Below, piece after piece: positions 25,763 to 34,759 of a stretch of 64,000 nt of DNA. Both the position numbers and the translations under genes were made by a program. Location: contig CP070719.1 of assembly GCA_020350725.1 (NCBI GenBank), positions 66,160-130,159 of the forward strand, read 5' to 3'. The notes below the pieces were generated by a model, which was not told where the DNA came from, ran no database searches, and saw only the letters and a list, made by a program, of their open reading frames with translations. Position 1 is the stretch's first letter; the number at the start of each line of letters is the position of its first letter. The stretch comes from a bacterium. Its GTDB lineage: Bacteria > BMS3Abin14.

Positions 25763-27103
25763 GTGAAAGGAAGAATTTACCCTGTCATTTTTCTCGGTCT
25801 TTTTTTCCTTTTCCTTTGGGGAAGGGCCGGGGCAGGCGTGCCGAATGCCGGCGACGGCATGAGGATCGGCTCGGCTGTCGGCCGGATCACGGTCTACAAC
25901 TGGAAAGGCTCCTTTATGAGAAACGGATGGGGTTTTTTCATCGATGACCAGGGGTCGCTGGTTACCTGGGGCCACCTGCTTGAGGGGGGCTCCTTTGCCG
26001 AGGTGACGACCTCAGCCGGCGAAACGGTGACGCTGACCCATATCGTCCACGAGGACAGAGAGACCGGCCTTGTCGTCGCCGGACTCGAGTATCCGCCCGA
26101 CAGGATCACCTTCATTCGAACCCAGGACAGATTCCCCGGAGAGGGCGACAGGGTCCTGGTCGGGGGCGGCATCGGGTGTGATCCCGGTTCCTACGTCGAC
26201 GGCCGGGTCCTCTCGGTGCGGGATGTGGACGTTTTCGGGTCCATGGCGAGGATATCCTCTCCCTTCGCCACCAGCGGCAGTCCCGTCTTCAACAGGTGGG
26301 GAAAACTGGTCGGGATGGTCTTCCTGAAGCCGGAGGGGTCCGGGGACGGGTCCTGGGCCGTCCCGGTCAGCGGGCTGGCAATGCTTGTCCAGGCGGAGAG
26401 GAAGCCCGTTGAGTATGCCCAGTGGTCCGACCAGGACGGGGGTGGTTGGCTGGAGGGAAACACGGGAGCCTACCTCGCCGGCTTTGTCTACTACTGGGCG
26501 GGCGATTTCGAGAACGCCCTGTCCTGCCTGGCGAGGGCGGCACGGGACGAGCGGTTCGCCCGGGAGGCCCATTTTCTCATAGGTGGATGCAACGACGGAC
26601 TGGCCAGATACAGTCGATCCGTGGATGCCTATGCCATGGCCATCGCCCTGGGCAGCAGGTCGTCGGAGGCCCACCTCAGGCTGGCCCGGGCCTACCGGGA
26701 AACGGGTGATCTCGAATCGGCCATCGGCAGCTGCTGGGAAGCGATCAGGATAGAACACGAAAAAGCGGAAGCCTTTCTGCTCCTGTCAGCCATTTACAAT
26801 GCCCTGGGCAACTTCCAGAACGCGCTTGCCGCCAGCTACGCCGCCATCAGGCTCCTGCCGGACAGCGCGGAGGCCTACCTGGAGGCCGGCATCTCGCTCA
26901 GGTCTATGAACAGGTTTCCCGACGCCGTGAGGCTCTTCAGGAAAGCCATGGCATCTCAGCCCGAATGGGGCATTGTCTACTGGCACCTCGCCCTCACCTA
27001 CTATTACAGCGGCGACCTGCCCTCGGCGATGGAGACCTGCGAAGCTCTGCGGCCCATTGACGGCCGGCTAGCCGAAAGGCTCCAGGCCGGCCTGAGGCAA
27101 TAG
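25763..27103 (+). CDS. Exported trypsin-like domain protein with TPR repeats
   Basis: The GTG at 25763 starts a signal peptide (GRIYPVIFLGLFFLFLWG) and gives 446 residues. Residues 30-215 resemble a chymotrypsin-like domain: GWGFFIDDQGSLVTWGHLLEGG holds the likely histidine, and SSPFATSGSPVFNRWGKLVGMVF the likely serine. Where HtrA-type proteases have the catalytic Asp (tDLAxLkv) this protein reads TGLVVAGL, so the triad seems incomplete. Residues 235-440 hold about five TPR units (ALSCLARAARDERFAREAHF, AIGSCWEAIRIEHEKAEAF). It is probably a periplasmic binding or scaffold protein derived from a protease. Confidence 0.78.
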   Translation: MKGRIYPVIFLGLFFLFLWGRAGAGVPNAGDGMRIGSAVGRITVYNWKGSFMRNGWGFFIDDQGSLVTWGHLLEGGSFAEVTTSAGETVTLTHIVHEDRETGLVVAGLEYPPDRITFIRTQDRFPGEGDRVLVGGGIGCDPGSYVDGRVLSVRDVDVFGSMARISSPFATSGSPVFNRWGKLVGMVFLKPEGSGDGSWAVPVSGLAMLVQAERKPVEYAQWSDQDGGGWLEGNTGAYLAGFVYYWAGDFENALSCLARAARDERFAREAHFLIGGCNDGLARYSRSVDAYAMAIALGSRSSEAHLRLARAYRETGDLESAIGSCWEAIRIEHEKAEAFLLLSAIYNALGNFQNALAASYAAIRLLPDSAEAYLEAGISLRSMNRFPDAVRLFRKAMASQPEWGIVYWHLALTYYYSGDLPSAMETCEALRPIDGRLAERLQAGLRQ

Positions 27104-27284
27104 GATCCGGAGGCCAGGGTCCCGGCAACCCGCCCCGGTGGCCCGAATCGCGGCGATCCACCCATCCCCCGTCCCCTGACACTGATTCTCTTTGCACTTT
27201 CCGGCACCTCCGTATACATTGGCAATCGGCCCCTCCGGGCTCCCGAGGGGGGATCCACCGCCCCTGCCGCCAAGGAGATCGCCT

Positions 27285-28661
27285 GTGAAGAATTTCGTCC
27301 TGGACACCAACGTCATCCTCTATTCTCCCAACTGCCTGGACACCTTCGAGGACAACAACATCGTCATCCCTTCAGTGGTCCTCGAGGAGCTGGACGCCTT
27401 CAAGAGGCACTACGATCCCAGGGGCTTCGCGGCGCGGCAGTTCTCCAGGCAGCTCGATGAGCTCAGGGTGAAGGGTGACATGACAAAGGGCGTCCAGCTG
27501 CAGAACGGCGGCAAGCTTTTCGTCAGGTTCTACGATGAGGACATCCATCTTCCCCGCGAGCTGGAGATGGCCATCGCCAGGACGGCAAGCGACAATGTCA
27601 TCCTCAATGTGGCGCTGAGTGTCATGAAAGAGTCCAGGCTCCCGACCATCGTCGTCAGCAAGGATATCAACGTCCGCATCAAGGCCAACATCCTCGGTGT
27701 TGATTCGGAAGACTACTACCACAACAAGACGGTATCGGATTTTCAAGAGGACTCGGGTTTTGTCCTGGTCAAGGGGGCGTACATCGACCGGCTCTACCAG
27801 GAAAAAACACTGCCCGTTGAGGGCTATCGGAGTGACGGAAAGGAGTTCGATCCCCATCCCAACGACTACTTCCTTCTCAAGAACGAGACCGACCTGAACC
27901 AGAGCGCGCTGGTCCGATACAGGGAGGACGAGCGTGGCGCCGGCCATCTCCAGCTCTTGGGCAAGCAGGACGACGTTTTCGGGATCCGGCCCCGAAACCA
28001 CAAGCAGCGCTTTCTCATGGACGCGATCCTGGACGAGGACATCGATCTGGTCTTCTGCATGGGCATCGCCGGAAGCGGCAAAACCCTTGTCTCCCTGGCC
28101 TGTGCCCTGGACATGGTCCTGGAGGAGAAGTTCAAGCGTCTCATCATCGCCCGCCCCATTATACCCATGGGTCCGGACCCCGGAGCGCTTCCGGGGAGCG
28201 AGATCGAGAAGGTCCGGCCCTGGCTTCAGCCCATATATGACAACCTGGAGTTTCTGGTGGACAATCTGGCCAACGGCTACCACGGCAAGGGAAAGGACCT
28301 GCACCACGGGGCGAGGGACATCACCCTTCAGTATCTCTTCGACGCCAAACTCATCGAGGTGCAGCCCCTGGCGTATATCAGGGGCAGAAATGTGTCCAAC
28401 GGTATCTTCATGATCGATGAGGCCCAGAACCTGACGCCCCATGAGATCAAGACCATCATCACGAGGGCTGGCGAGAACACGAAGATCATCCTCACGGGCG
28501 ACATCTACCAGATCGACAGCCCCTACATGAGCCCGACCGATAACGGACTGGCCGTGGCCTCCGAGAAGTTCAGGATGTCCGACGACAATATCTCGGCCAC
28601 CCTCTTTCTGGACAAAGGGGAGAGGAGCCGGCTGGCCACAACGGCCGCCAGGATCCTCTAG
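27285..28661 (+). CDS. PIN-domain/PhoH-like ATPase fusion
   Basis: GTG start at 27285 with AAGGAG upstream; 458 residues. The N-terminal PIN domain (1-150) shows VLDTNVILYSP, the acid in VLEELDAFKR and TASDNVILN/VVSKDINVRIKA. The PhoH domain (about 240-458) has Walker A MGIAGSGKTLVSLA, RPIIPMG, Walker B NGIFMIDEAQNLTPHEIKTI and TGDIYQID. The architecture is that of YlaK/PhoH2-type RNA helicase-endoribonuclease proteins. It is likely cytosolic and acts on RNA. The next gene on the strand is an outer-membrane barrel with no evident link. Confidence 0.93.
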   Translation: MKNFVLDTNVILYSPNCLDTFEDNNIVIPSVVLEELDAFKRHYDPRGFAARQFSRQLDELRVKGDMTKGVQLQNGGKLFVRFYDEDIHLPRELEMAIARTASDNVILNVALSVMKESRLPTIVVSKDINVRIKANILGVDSEDYYHNKTVSDFQEDSGFVLVKGAYIDRLYQEKTLPVEGYRSDGKEFDPHPNDYFLLKNETDLNQSALVRYREDERGAGHLQLLGKQDDVFGIRPRNHKQRFLMDAILDEDIDLVFCMGIAGSGKTLVSLACALDMVLEEKFKRLIIARPIIPMGPDPGALPGSEIEKVRPWLQPIYDNLEFLVDNLANGYHGKGKDLHHGARDITLQYLFDAKLIEVQPLAYIRGRNVSNGIFMIDEAQNLTPHEIKTIITRAGENTKIILTGDIYQIDSPYMSPTDNGLAVASEKFRMSDDNISATLFLDKGERSRLATTAARIL

Positions 28662-28716
28662 ACTGACGGGGAGGGAGGGGCCCCGGGCCCGGCCGGCAGG
28701 GCCAGGACTTGAAGCA

Positions 28717-29841
28717 ATGATCCGCAGGTTATCGCCGACCAGGTTCCTTTTTGTGACCGTCCTCATGCTCTGCCTGACCGTAGCGGGAGGAGTGGGCGCC
28801 ACGGAGCATCCGGGGGAGATTGGGGCCGTGCCGGGCATGCCGTCAGGGGAGATCCTCGAGGTCAAGCCGGCCGGGGAAAGGAGGTCGGGAACCTCCTTCA
28901 CACCCACGGTCGCCCTGAGCCCTGTCTACGACGTCGTCTACGGTTTCGCCTATTTCAGGTCTCTCCCCGAAAAGCCGGGTTTCGAGTACGGGGCCAAGAT
29001 CAACGGGACCGCCGAAGACGGGGAGAGCTTTCAGTTCAACTACGACAAGTGGACCAGCCCGAAGAGGCTCTTCAGCTTGAGGTTTTCCTGTTCCACCTTC
29101 TTCGATCCCTATTACGGCGAGGGCAACGACACCGACGAGGACAGTGATGTCCGGCTCGAGGGGACCAGATACCGGATGCAGCTATTCGCCAAGAGGAGCA
29201 TCGGTGGATCCTTCACCGCCGGCCCCTACCTTGATATCAGGACGAGGGACGAGCAGAGCGTGGACGGTGATTCGGCCCTCCGGGTGATCCCCGACGAGGC
29301 TTCCATGGCGTTGGGGGCCTGTGTCACATACGACACCCGCGACAGCACCATGAGCCCGTCGCTGGGGCAGTTCGCTGAGTTTCGGCTGGCCTATGTGCCC
29401 GATGCTCTCACCACCCTGGACAACACCAACGGATTCGCATCCGGGTCTGTGGATATCAGGCTGTTCGATTCCCTGGCGCCGGGGTGGATCATCGGCGGCA
29501 GGCTTCATTTCGGGTCGTCACTGGGCGGCCCCTCCTATCTCTTCCGCCACACCCTCGGGGGGCCGGACGACCTCAGGGGCTACCTGATAAACCGGTTCCG
29601 CGGTAACAGCTTCTATCTGGTTCAGTGGGAGACCAGGTTTCCCCTGCTCTGGGTCTTCACAGGGGCGGCCTTCGCCGGCCTGGGAGATGTGGGGGACGAT
29701 TCCTTCAGGCGGCCCAAGTGGTCGGCAGGGTTGGGCATCAGGGCCTCCCTGCCACCCGACTGGGTCAAGAAAGCAAGGGTGGACGTCGCATGGTCCGAGG
29801 ACCAGCATGCCGTTCGGTTCCTTTTTGGAGAGGCGTTCTGA
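28717..29841 (+). CDS. Omp85-family (bacterial surface antigen) beta-barrel protein without POTRA domains
   Basis: A 374-residue exported protein (signal peptide to about residue 27, GGVGA). Residues 60-374 form an Omp85 C-terminal barrel: YDTRDSTMSPSLGQFAEFRL, RHTLGGPDDLRGYLINRFRGN (the lid-loop RGF/Y motif here is LRGY), FPLLWVFTGAAFAGLGDVG and a last strand ending VRFLFGEAF with the terminal aromatic needed for insertion. There is no room for POTRA repeats, so it is a barrel-only relative of BamA/patatin-associated proteins. The cargo is unknown. Confidence 0.88.
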   Translation: MIRRLSPTRFLFVTVLMLCLTVAGGVGATEHPGEIGAVPGMPSGEILEVKPAGERRSGTSFTPTVALSPVYDVVYGFAYFRSLPEKPGFEYGAKINGTAEDGESFQFNYDKWTSPKRLFSLRFSCSTFFDPYYGEGNDTDEDSDVRLEGTRYRMQLFAKRSIGGSFTAGPYLDIRTRDEQSVDGDSALRVIPDEASMALGACVTYDTRDSTMSPSLGQFAEFRLAYVPDALTTLDNTNGFASGSVDIRLFDSLAPGWIIGGRLHFGSSLGGPSYLFRHTLGGPDDLRGYLINRFRGNSFYLVQWETRFPLLWVFTGAAFAGLGDVGDDSFRRPKWSAGLGIRASLPPDWVKKARVDVAWSEDQHAVRFLFGEAF

Positions 29842-30043
29842 GAAGCAGGAGTAAACAACCCCCGGGGTCGTATCTTGCCTTTTAACCTTTTCCCGCACCT
29901 TCCGGGGTTTTCCCCGCCTCGCTCTGCGGCCTGCGGTGCGGTACCGGACAGGGCCGCTTTTACCGGGATCGGGCTCGCTTCGCCCCGATAATGGTTCGCG
30001 ACGACAACCTTCACACCGGGTTGTTCTCCCTCATCCCGACCCC

Positions 30044-30808
30044 TCAGCTCTGAAACCGCTCTGCCAGTTTCAGGTAGCGGATCTCCTCCGGATCATGGCC
30101 CAGCAGCTTCGCCGCCTCACGGTCCGCGGCGAGTACGTCCGTACCCGCTATGATCCGCCGGAGCGGCGGATCCGGCACCCTTCCCGACAGGTGGCCGCCC
30201 TCCAGACCGTCCAGGGCGTCTATGACCGTCAGGTGCGGCCGGATGTACAGCATGAGGTCGGCCAGAGCCTGGTGCTCGTCCACGGCGTGGATCTGGGACT
30301 TCTTGTAGGTCCAGTAGCCACCGTAGTGCCTGGCCGGCAGGCAGCCCACCATGTTCTTCAGGCCCTGGGTGACCCCGGTGATGGAGTGGTCCTTGGCCGG
30401 GGGCACCGATACGAGGCCCGCACCCTCGAGGATCTCGGGAAGCCGTATCTCGCTGTAGACACCGGCTGCATCGTTGCTGTAGGTCCTGTCGGGCAGGGCG
30501 TCGAGGTCAACCAGGGGTACACCGACCCTCTCATACCCGTGCCTCCTGAGGTTCTCCAGGGTGTCTCCCTCCCCGGAGCCTTCGGCGACGAGGATCTCCG
30601 ACCCGATCCTCTCCCTCAGGTAGTCGACCACCGCCATGACGCAGCGCACATCCGTTGTCACCGGCGGCGGGCTGAGGTTGACAACGTTGGGCTTGACGAT
30701 GACGCGGTCGAAACCGGCCAGGGCGCCGCCGGCGTCGACCTCCTCCAGGGCGCGGGCGATGGCTGCGGGGTAGTCAGCAGCGGACTCTATGGGGACGACG
30801 GAGATCAT
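30044..30808 (-). CDS. DUF362 domain protein
   Basis: A 254-residue protein beginning MISVVPIESAADYPAAIARAL. The DUF362 pattern is visible in VIVKPNVVNLSPPPVTTDVR, ILVAEGSG, VSVPPAKDHSITGVTQGLKNMVG and LTVIDALDGLEGG. The family is often fused to or paired with ferredoxins; here the ferredoxin part is absent. The role is poorly defined (iron-sulfur or electron-transfer related). No signal peptide. Confidence 0.85.
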   Translation of the reverse strand: MISVVPIESAADYPAAIARALEEVDAGGALAGFDRVIVKPNVVNLSPPPVTTDVRCVMAVVDYLRERIGSEILVAEGSGEGDTLENLRRHGYERVGVPLVDLDALPDRTYSNDAAGVYSEIRLPEILEGAGLVSVPPAKDHSITGVTQGLKNMVGCLPARHYGGYWTYKKSQIHAVDEHQALADLMLYIRPHLTVIDALDGLEGGHLSGRVPDPPLRRIIAGTDVLAADREAAKLLGHDPEEIRYLKLAERFQS

Positions 30809-30955
30809 GAAAACTCCAGATTCCAGGTGCCGAATTCAAGAAACGCAGTGTGATCCGCGCTTTCTGCGGTCGTTACCGAACAGGCAAGAGACAACGGGCG
30901 GCATTCGAACCCCATATTAAAGTATTTTCCCCTCGCTGTCTTCGTGGGAGACAGC

Positions 30956-31018
30956 CCTTTCCGCTCTTGCGCCGGCCGCGCTCCTCTCCTCCATTCCGGC
31001 TCCCCGGATCCTGACTTC
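30956..31018. repeat. Direct repeat, copy 1, upstream side of GFA gene
   Basis: About 60 bases with core TTGCGCCGGCCGCGCTCC, CTCTCCTCC, TTCCGGCTCC and GGATCCTGACT. A near-copy lies at 31481-31542 on the same strand; the pair brackets the GFA-family gene. Confidence 0.75.
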
Positions 31019-31027
31019 CGGGTTCTC

Positions 31028-31471
31028 TCAAGGCACCTGCTCGGACCTTTCCCATCCTTCCGCATATTTCGGCAGGTCATCGGAAATCCCATAATAATCG
31101 GCCATCTGGCTGACCCAAACGTGGCCTATGATCCTCAGGTCAGTCGGTCCGTCCAGCGACCCCGCCGCAACAGCGATCCTGTCCTCACCCCTGGGGTGCC
31201 AGAACAGGGAAGAGCCGCAATCGCCGCAGAACCCGCGATGGACGTTGGGTGTCTCATCGGCTGTCGATCGGAACCATTTCAGGCCCCCCTCCTCGATAAT
31301 GGCCAGATTTTCGGGTTTCGTACCCACGTAGGCGGCATAATTGCCATGGAAGCGGCGGCACTTGGAGCAATGACAGTTGACGACACCCCGCAGGTCACCG
31401 GTGATCCGGTAACGAACGGAACCGCACAGACAGCCGCCGGCTTTGACCTGGTTGTCCGAACCGGTAGACAT
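31028..31471 (-). CDS. GFA-family (glutathione-dependent formaldehyde-activating enzyme-like) zinc protein
   Basis: A 147-residue protein. The zinc ligands of the GFA fold are visible as GGCLCGSVRYRI, NCHCSKCRRFHG and FCGDCGSSLFW. The family includes glutathione-dependent formaldehyde-activating enzyme, but most members have unknown substrates. Start ATG at 31471 with AAAGGAAGGATC upstream. Near-identical 60-base repeats lie immediately on both sides (30956-31018 and 31481-31542), which suggests the gene could have been inserted or be removable as a unit. Confidence 0.88.
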   Translation of the reverse strand: MSTGSDNQVKAGGCLCGSVRYRITGDLRGVVNCHCSKCRRFHGNYAAYVGTKPENLAIIEEGGLKWFRSTADETPNVHRGFCGDCGSSLFWHPRGEDRIAVAAGSLDGPTDLRIIGHVWVSQMADYYGISDDLPKYAEGWERSEQVP

Positions 31472-31480
31472 ATGATCCTT

Positions 31481-31542
31481 CCTTTCCCCTTTTGCGCCGG
31501 CCGAGCTCCTCTCCTCCGTTCCGGCTCCTGGATCCTGACTCC
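31481..31542. repeat. Direct repeat, copy 2, other side of GFA gene
   Basis: Near-copy of 30956-31018: TTTTGCGCCGGCCGAGCTCC, CTCTCCTCC, TTCCGGCTCCT and GGATCCTGACT are shared with few differences and one length change. Confidence 0.75.
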
Positions 31543-31546
31543 CGAT

Positions 31547-34500
31547 CTACAACACCTCATAATTCCCCGAGTCCACCCACAGGATCCCCACCTCCTTCAC
31601 CTCTCCTGCCCCGAAGCTCTCCCACGCCTCCTGGTAGGCCTCCAATTGAAAACGGTACCTCTCCAGGTCCTGTGCCCCGGTCTTGTAGTCCACGATGACC
31701 CAACCGCCGTCCTCCTCGAACACCAGATCCATGACGCCGGTCTCGACGGTCTCGATCTCTCTGCCCTCGAGCAGGCGAGTGTAGGGGATCTCCGTAAAGA
31801 TCCGCTCAGCCCGGCGGGCCCGGGCCCACTCGGACGACTGCGCTGCCTCTCGGGCGGTGCGGACGAACTCGGCTGCCCTCTCCACGTCCAGGTCCTGGTT
31901 GGCGCAGAGGGACCGTGACAGCTCCTCGAGGTCGACTTCCGGGCGGGTCATGGCCGCCTCCAGAAGGCCGTGGATGACGGTGCCCCGCTTTGCGGCCTCC
32001 TCGTCCACGGGCCGGCGCCTGTCCGCCTTGCCTTCGGCGCCGTACTGTGACGGGAATCCCTTGTCGTAGCTCTGTTCCATGGTCCGCTGCCAGGAGGCGG
32101 CGATGGTCTCCCGGGCCTTCTCCGCTTCCGCCGCCGCAATGGCGGGGCCGGTTTTTTTGGAATGTGCCGTGACCTCCTTTCCAGGATCCTCCAGTGGCGC
32201 GGCCTCTTCCAGTCCCTCCTTGAAGAACAGCCAGGGGTTTGACCGCTCGCCCTTGGCGCGCTGGCTCACCACCAGGCGGCTGCCGGCACGGGTGGCGGCC
32301 ACGTAGAGACGCCTTAACTCCTCGGCGTCGGCGAACCTTTTCTCCTCGGCGGCCAGGTGTTCCCAATCCAGGGGCCGGGCCAGGACCTCCCCGGGCATGA
32401 ACCCCCGGGTGGGGCCGAGCACCTTCATGTACCCAGCGATCTCATCGCTGGAGCGGTTGCCGTGGGACCGGTCGATGTGAATGAGGGGTTCCCGGTCCGA
32501 CTGGCCGGTGGGGTCGGCAAGGTACACCACCGGGGCCTCGAGCCCCTTGACCTTGTGAAGGTTCATCACCCGCACCGGTTCCTCGGCCGGGGACACGGCT
32601 GTGATCCCGTCGTGCTTCTCCTCGCCGGAGGCCAACTGATGGAGGTAGTCGAGGAGATCCTCGGGGGACCAGCGGTCCCGCAGGTCGCCGCGCAGGAGCT
32701 CCAGGGCCTTCAGCAGTGAACCGGCCATGAGGTCGCCGTTCTCCCCCGCCGCGGCCGAGGCGGCGAGGCCCAGCTCCTCGGTCATGGCCGACAGGACGGC
32801 CACCGGAGGCATGGCCCCCAGCCTTTCCCGGAAACCGGTCAGAAGGTCGAAGATCTCCCGGTAGATCCCTCCGGTACCCTCACCCAGGACCTCGGGGACG
32901 CCCTCCCGATAGTTGAAGGTCCCCCCTGCCAGGGCGTAATCGTAAAGCTGCTGGTCCGTCAGGCCGAACAGCCCTCCCCGGAGCACGGCCAGAAGGGCCA
33001 CCGGGTCCTCCGGGAAGAGCACCGCTTTAAAGCACGCTGCCAGCATCCCGAGTTCCGGCGGCGTGGAGAGCCCCGAGCCGCCGGTGACCTGGTGGGGGAT
33101 CCCCATCTCCTGGAGTGCCGCGCCGTAGAGCCCCAGCTGGTGGGTGTAGGCGGTGACCACCATGAAGTCCCCGGGGCAGCACGGCGAAGGGCCCTCCTTT
33201 CGGGGGACGGTCTGTCCCCCGGTAAGGCGTGCGCGCACGTCCCGGGCGATGAGCCCCGGCTCAAACGCGTGGATGAGCTCCCTGTTGGACAGGTGGCGGA
33301 GGTTGTCAGACCGCTCGATGCCCGTCAGATCCGCGGTGTCCGTCTCCGGCCCGGGCTGCAGGGGCACGTACCCGGGGGAGTAGGGCCTCGTCAGCTCCCC
33401 GAAGGGTCCGGAGAATCGATCGTTGACCCACCTGATGAGTTCCGGCGTTGAGCGGAAGGAAGTGGACAGGTGAACCGGGGGGTTGTCAGGACCGCACAGG
33501 ATCTCCTTGACCGTCTCGTAGACGACGATGTCGGCCCGGCGGAAGCGGTAGATGGACTGCTTGGGATCGCCCACCACGAAGAGGGATCCCGGTACGGGCC
33601 TGCACCGGGTCCAGTCGGTCTCGTTGACGTCGTCGGCCGTGAGCAGCAGCATGACCTGGGCCTGGACGGGATCGGTGTCCTGGAACTCGTCCACCAGCAG
33701 GTGAGTAAAGCGGGCCCGGAAGTACTCCCTCACCGCCGGCTTGTCCCTTAAAAGACCGGCTGCGGCCATGAGCAGGTCCTGGAAGTTCATGCTCCCCGAC
33801 TCGGCGCGGATGTCTTCGTAGATGCCGGCGGCCGCCGCGAAGGCCTCCATGACCAGCCCGTATCGATAGGCCAGCCACCGGTTGACGGCCGGGACGGCAT
33901 GATCCTCCGCCAGGCGGGTGTGGCGTTCCTTTTCCGCCAGGGCCTGCTCCTTTTTGCCGGGCCACACCTTCTGGATGATGCCGGGTTCCGGCTTGATCTC
34001 GCTCAGGATGGCGAAGAGGGAGGCTGGGCCCTCTGGCAGGCGGCGGCTCATGCGGCGGATGCGCCTTAAACGCGGGATGAGCCCGTCGTTGCCCGGGTCC
34101 CGGGGCAGGTCGGGAAGGAGCCTGTCCAGGTGGCGCAGGTAGTCAGCGAGGGCCTTTCGGGCCTGGGAAAGGTCCGGCGGCCCCGTTCGATCTGCCGGCC
34201 AGCGGTCCAGGTCCGGGTAGCGGCAGTAGTCCACAAAGGACGCGGCGAGGTCGGTCGGCGTCAACCCCGAAGCTGCAAGCTCTTTCAGCACAGGGTCGTC
34301 GGGCCCGGCCTGTTCCAGGTACCGGGCCCAGGCCTCCTTGCGATAGCGCACGTCGGCGTCTTCGGCAAGCTCACCGAAGCCGGGATCCACGCCGGCCTCC
34401 ACCGGCCTCTCCCGAAGCAGCCGGGAGCAGAAGGAGTGGATGGTGCCCACGAAGACCTGGTCCAGGTCGGCGAGGGCCTCCGAGAGACGCTCGGCCTCGC

Positions 34501-34759
34501 CTCCGGCGGCCTCCCGGGCCGCCACGGCAAGGTCCGCAGCAAAGCGTCCTTTAAGTTCAGCCGCCGCCTTGCGGGTGAACGTCATCGCCGCAATGGTGGA
34601 CGGGGTGCAGCGGCCCTCCCGGAGGAGAGCGATCATGCGGGCCACCATAACCGTGGTCTTGCCGGTGCCCGCGGCCGCCTCCACCAGCATACTGCTGCCG
34701 AGGTCGGCGACGACGCGATCCCTCTGGTCCTGGTCGGGGGGGATGAAATTACGGGTCAC
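31547..34759 (-). CDS. addA: AddA-like helicase-nuclease (UvrD superfamily)
   Basis: A GTG at 34759 gives 1070 residues; upstream residues in this frame overlap addB and look non-native. The helicase core has Q-motif/Walker A SMLVEAAAGTGKTTVMVARM, motif Ia AMTFTRKAAAELKGR, GTIHSFCSRLLRERP, motif II LLVDEFQDTDPVQ, motif III VGDPKQSIYRFRRADI, and motif V/VI VMNLHKVKGLEAPVVYL and RRLYVAATRA. The C-terminal RecB-family nuclease motif is GVMDLVFEEDGGWVIVDYKTGAQ. With AddB it would resect double-strand breaks and load RecA at Chi. The start overlaps the addB stop by 11 bases, indicating coupling. The frame is intact, unlike addB. Confidence 0.93.
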   Translation of the reverse strand: MTRNFIPPDQDQRDRVVADLGSSMLVEAAAGTGKTTVMVARMIALLREGRCTPSTIAAMTFTRKAAAELKGRFAADLAVAAREAAGGEAERLSEALADLDQVFVGTIHSFCSRLLRERPVEAGVDPGFGELAEDADVRYRKEAWARYLEQAGPDDPVLKELAASGLTPTDLAASFVDYCRYPDLDRWPADRTGPPDLSQARKALADYLRHLDRLLPDLPRDPGNDGLIPRLRRIRRMSRRLPEGPASLFAILSEIKPEPGIIQKVWPGKKEQALAEKERHTRLAEDHAVPAVNRWLAYRYGLVMEAFAAAAGIYEDIRAESGSMNFQDLLMAAAGLLRDKPAVREYFRARFTHLLVDEFQDTDPVQAQVMLLLTADDVNETDWTRCRPVPGSLFVVGDPKQSIYRFRRADIVVYETVKEILCGPDNPPVHLSTSFRSTPELIRWVNDRFSGPFGELTRPYSPGYVPLQPGPETDTADLTGIERSDNLRHLSNRELIHAFEPGLIARDVRARLTGGQTVPRKEGPSPCCPGDFMVVTAYTHQLGLYGAALQEMGIPHQVTGGSGLSTPPELGMLAACFKAVLFPEDPVALLAVLRGGLFGLTDQQLYDYALAGGTFNYREGVPEVLGEGTGGIYREIFDLLTGFRERLGAMPPVAVLSAMTEELGLAASAAAGENGDLMAGSLLKALELLRGDLRDRWSPEDLLDYLHQLASGEEKHDGITAVSPAEEPVRVMNLHKVKGLEAPVVYLADPTGQSDREPLIHIDRSHGNRSSDEIAGYMKVLGPTRGFMPGEVLARPLDWEHLAAEEKRFADAEELRRLYVAATRAGSRLVVSQRAKGERSNPWLFFKEGLEEAAPLEDPGKEVTAHSKKTGPAIAAAEAEKARETIAASWQRTMEQSYDKGFPSQYGAEGKADRRRPVDEEAAKRGTVIHGLLEAAMTRPEVDLEELSRSLCANQDLDVERAAEFVRTAREAAQSSEWARARRAERIFTEIPYTRLLEGREIETVETGVMDLVFEEDGGWVIVDYKTGAQDLERYRFQLEAYQEAWESFGAGEVKEVGILWVDSGNYEVL

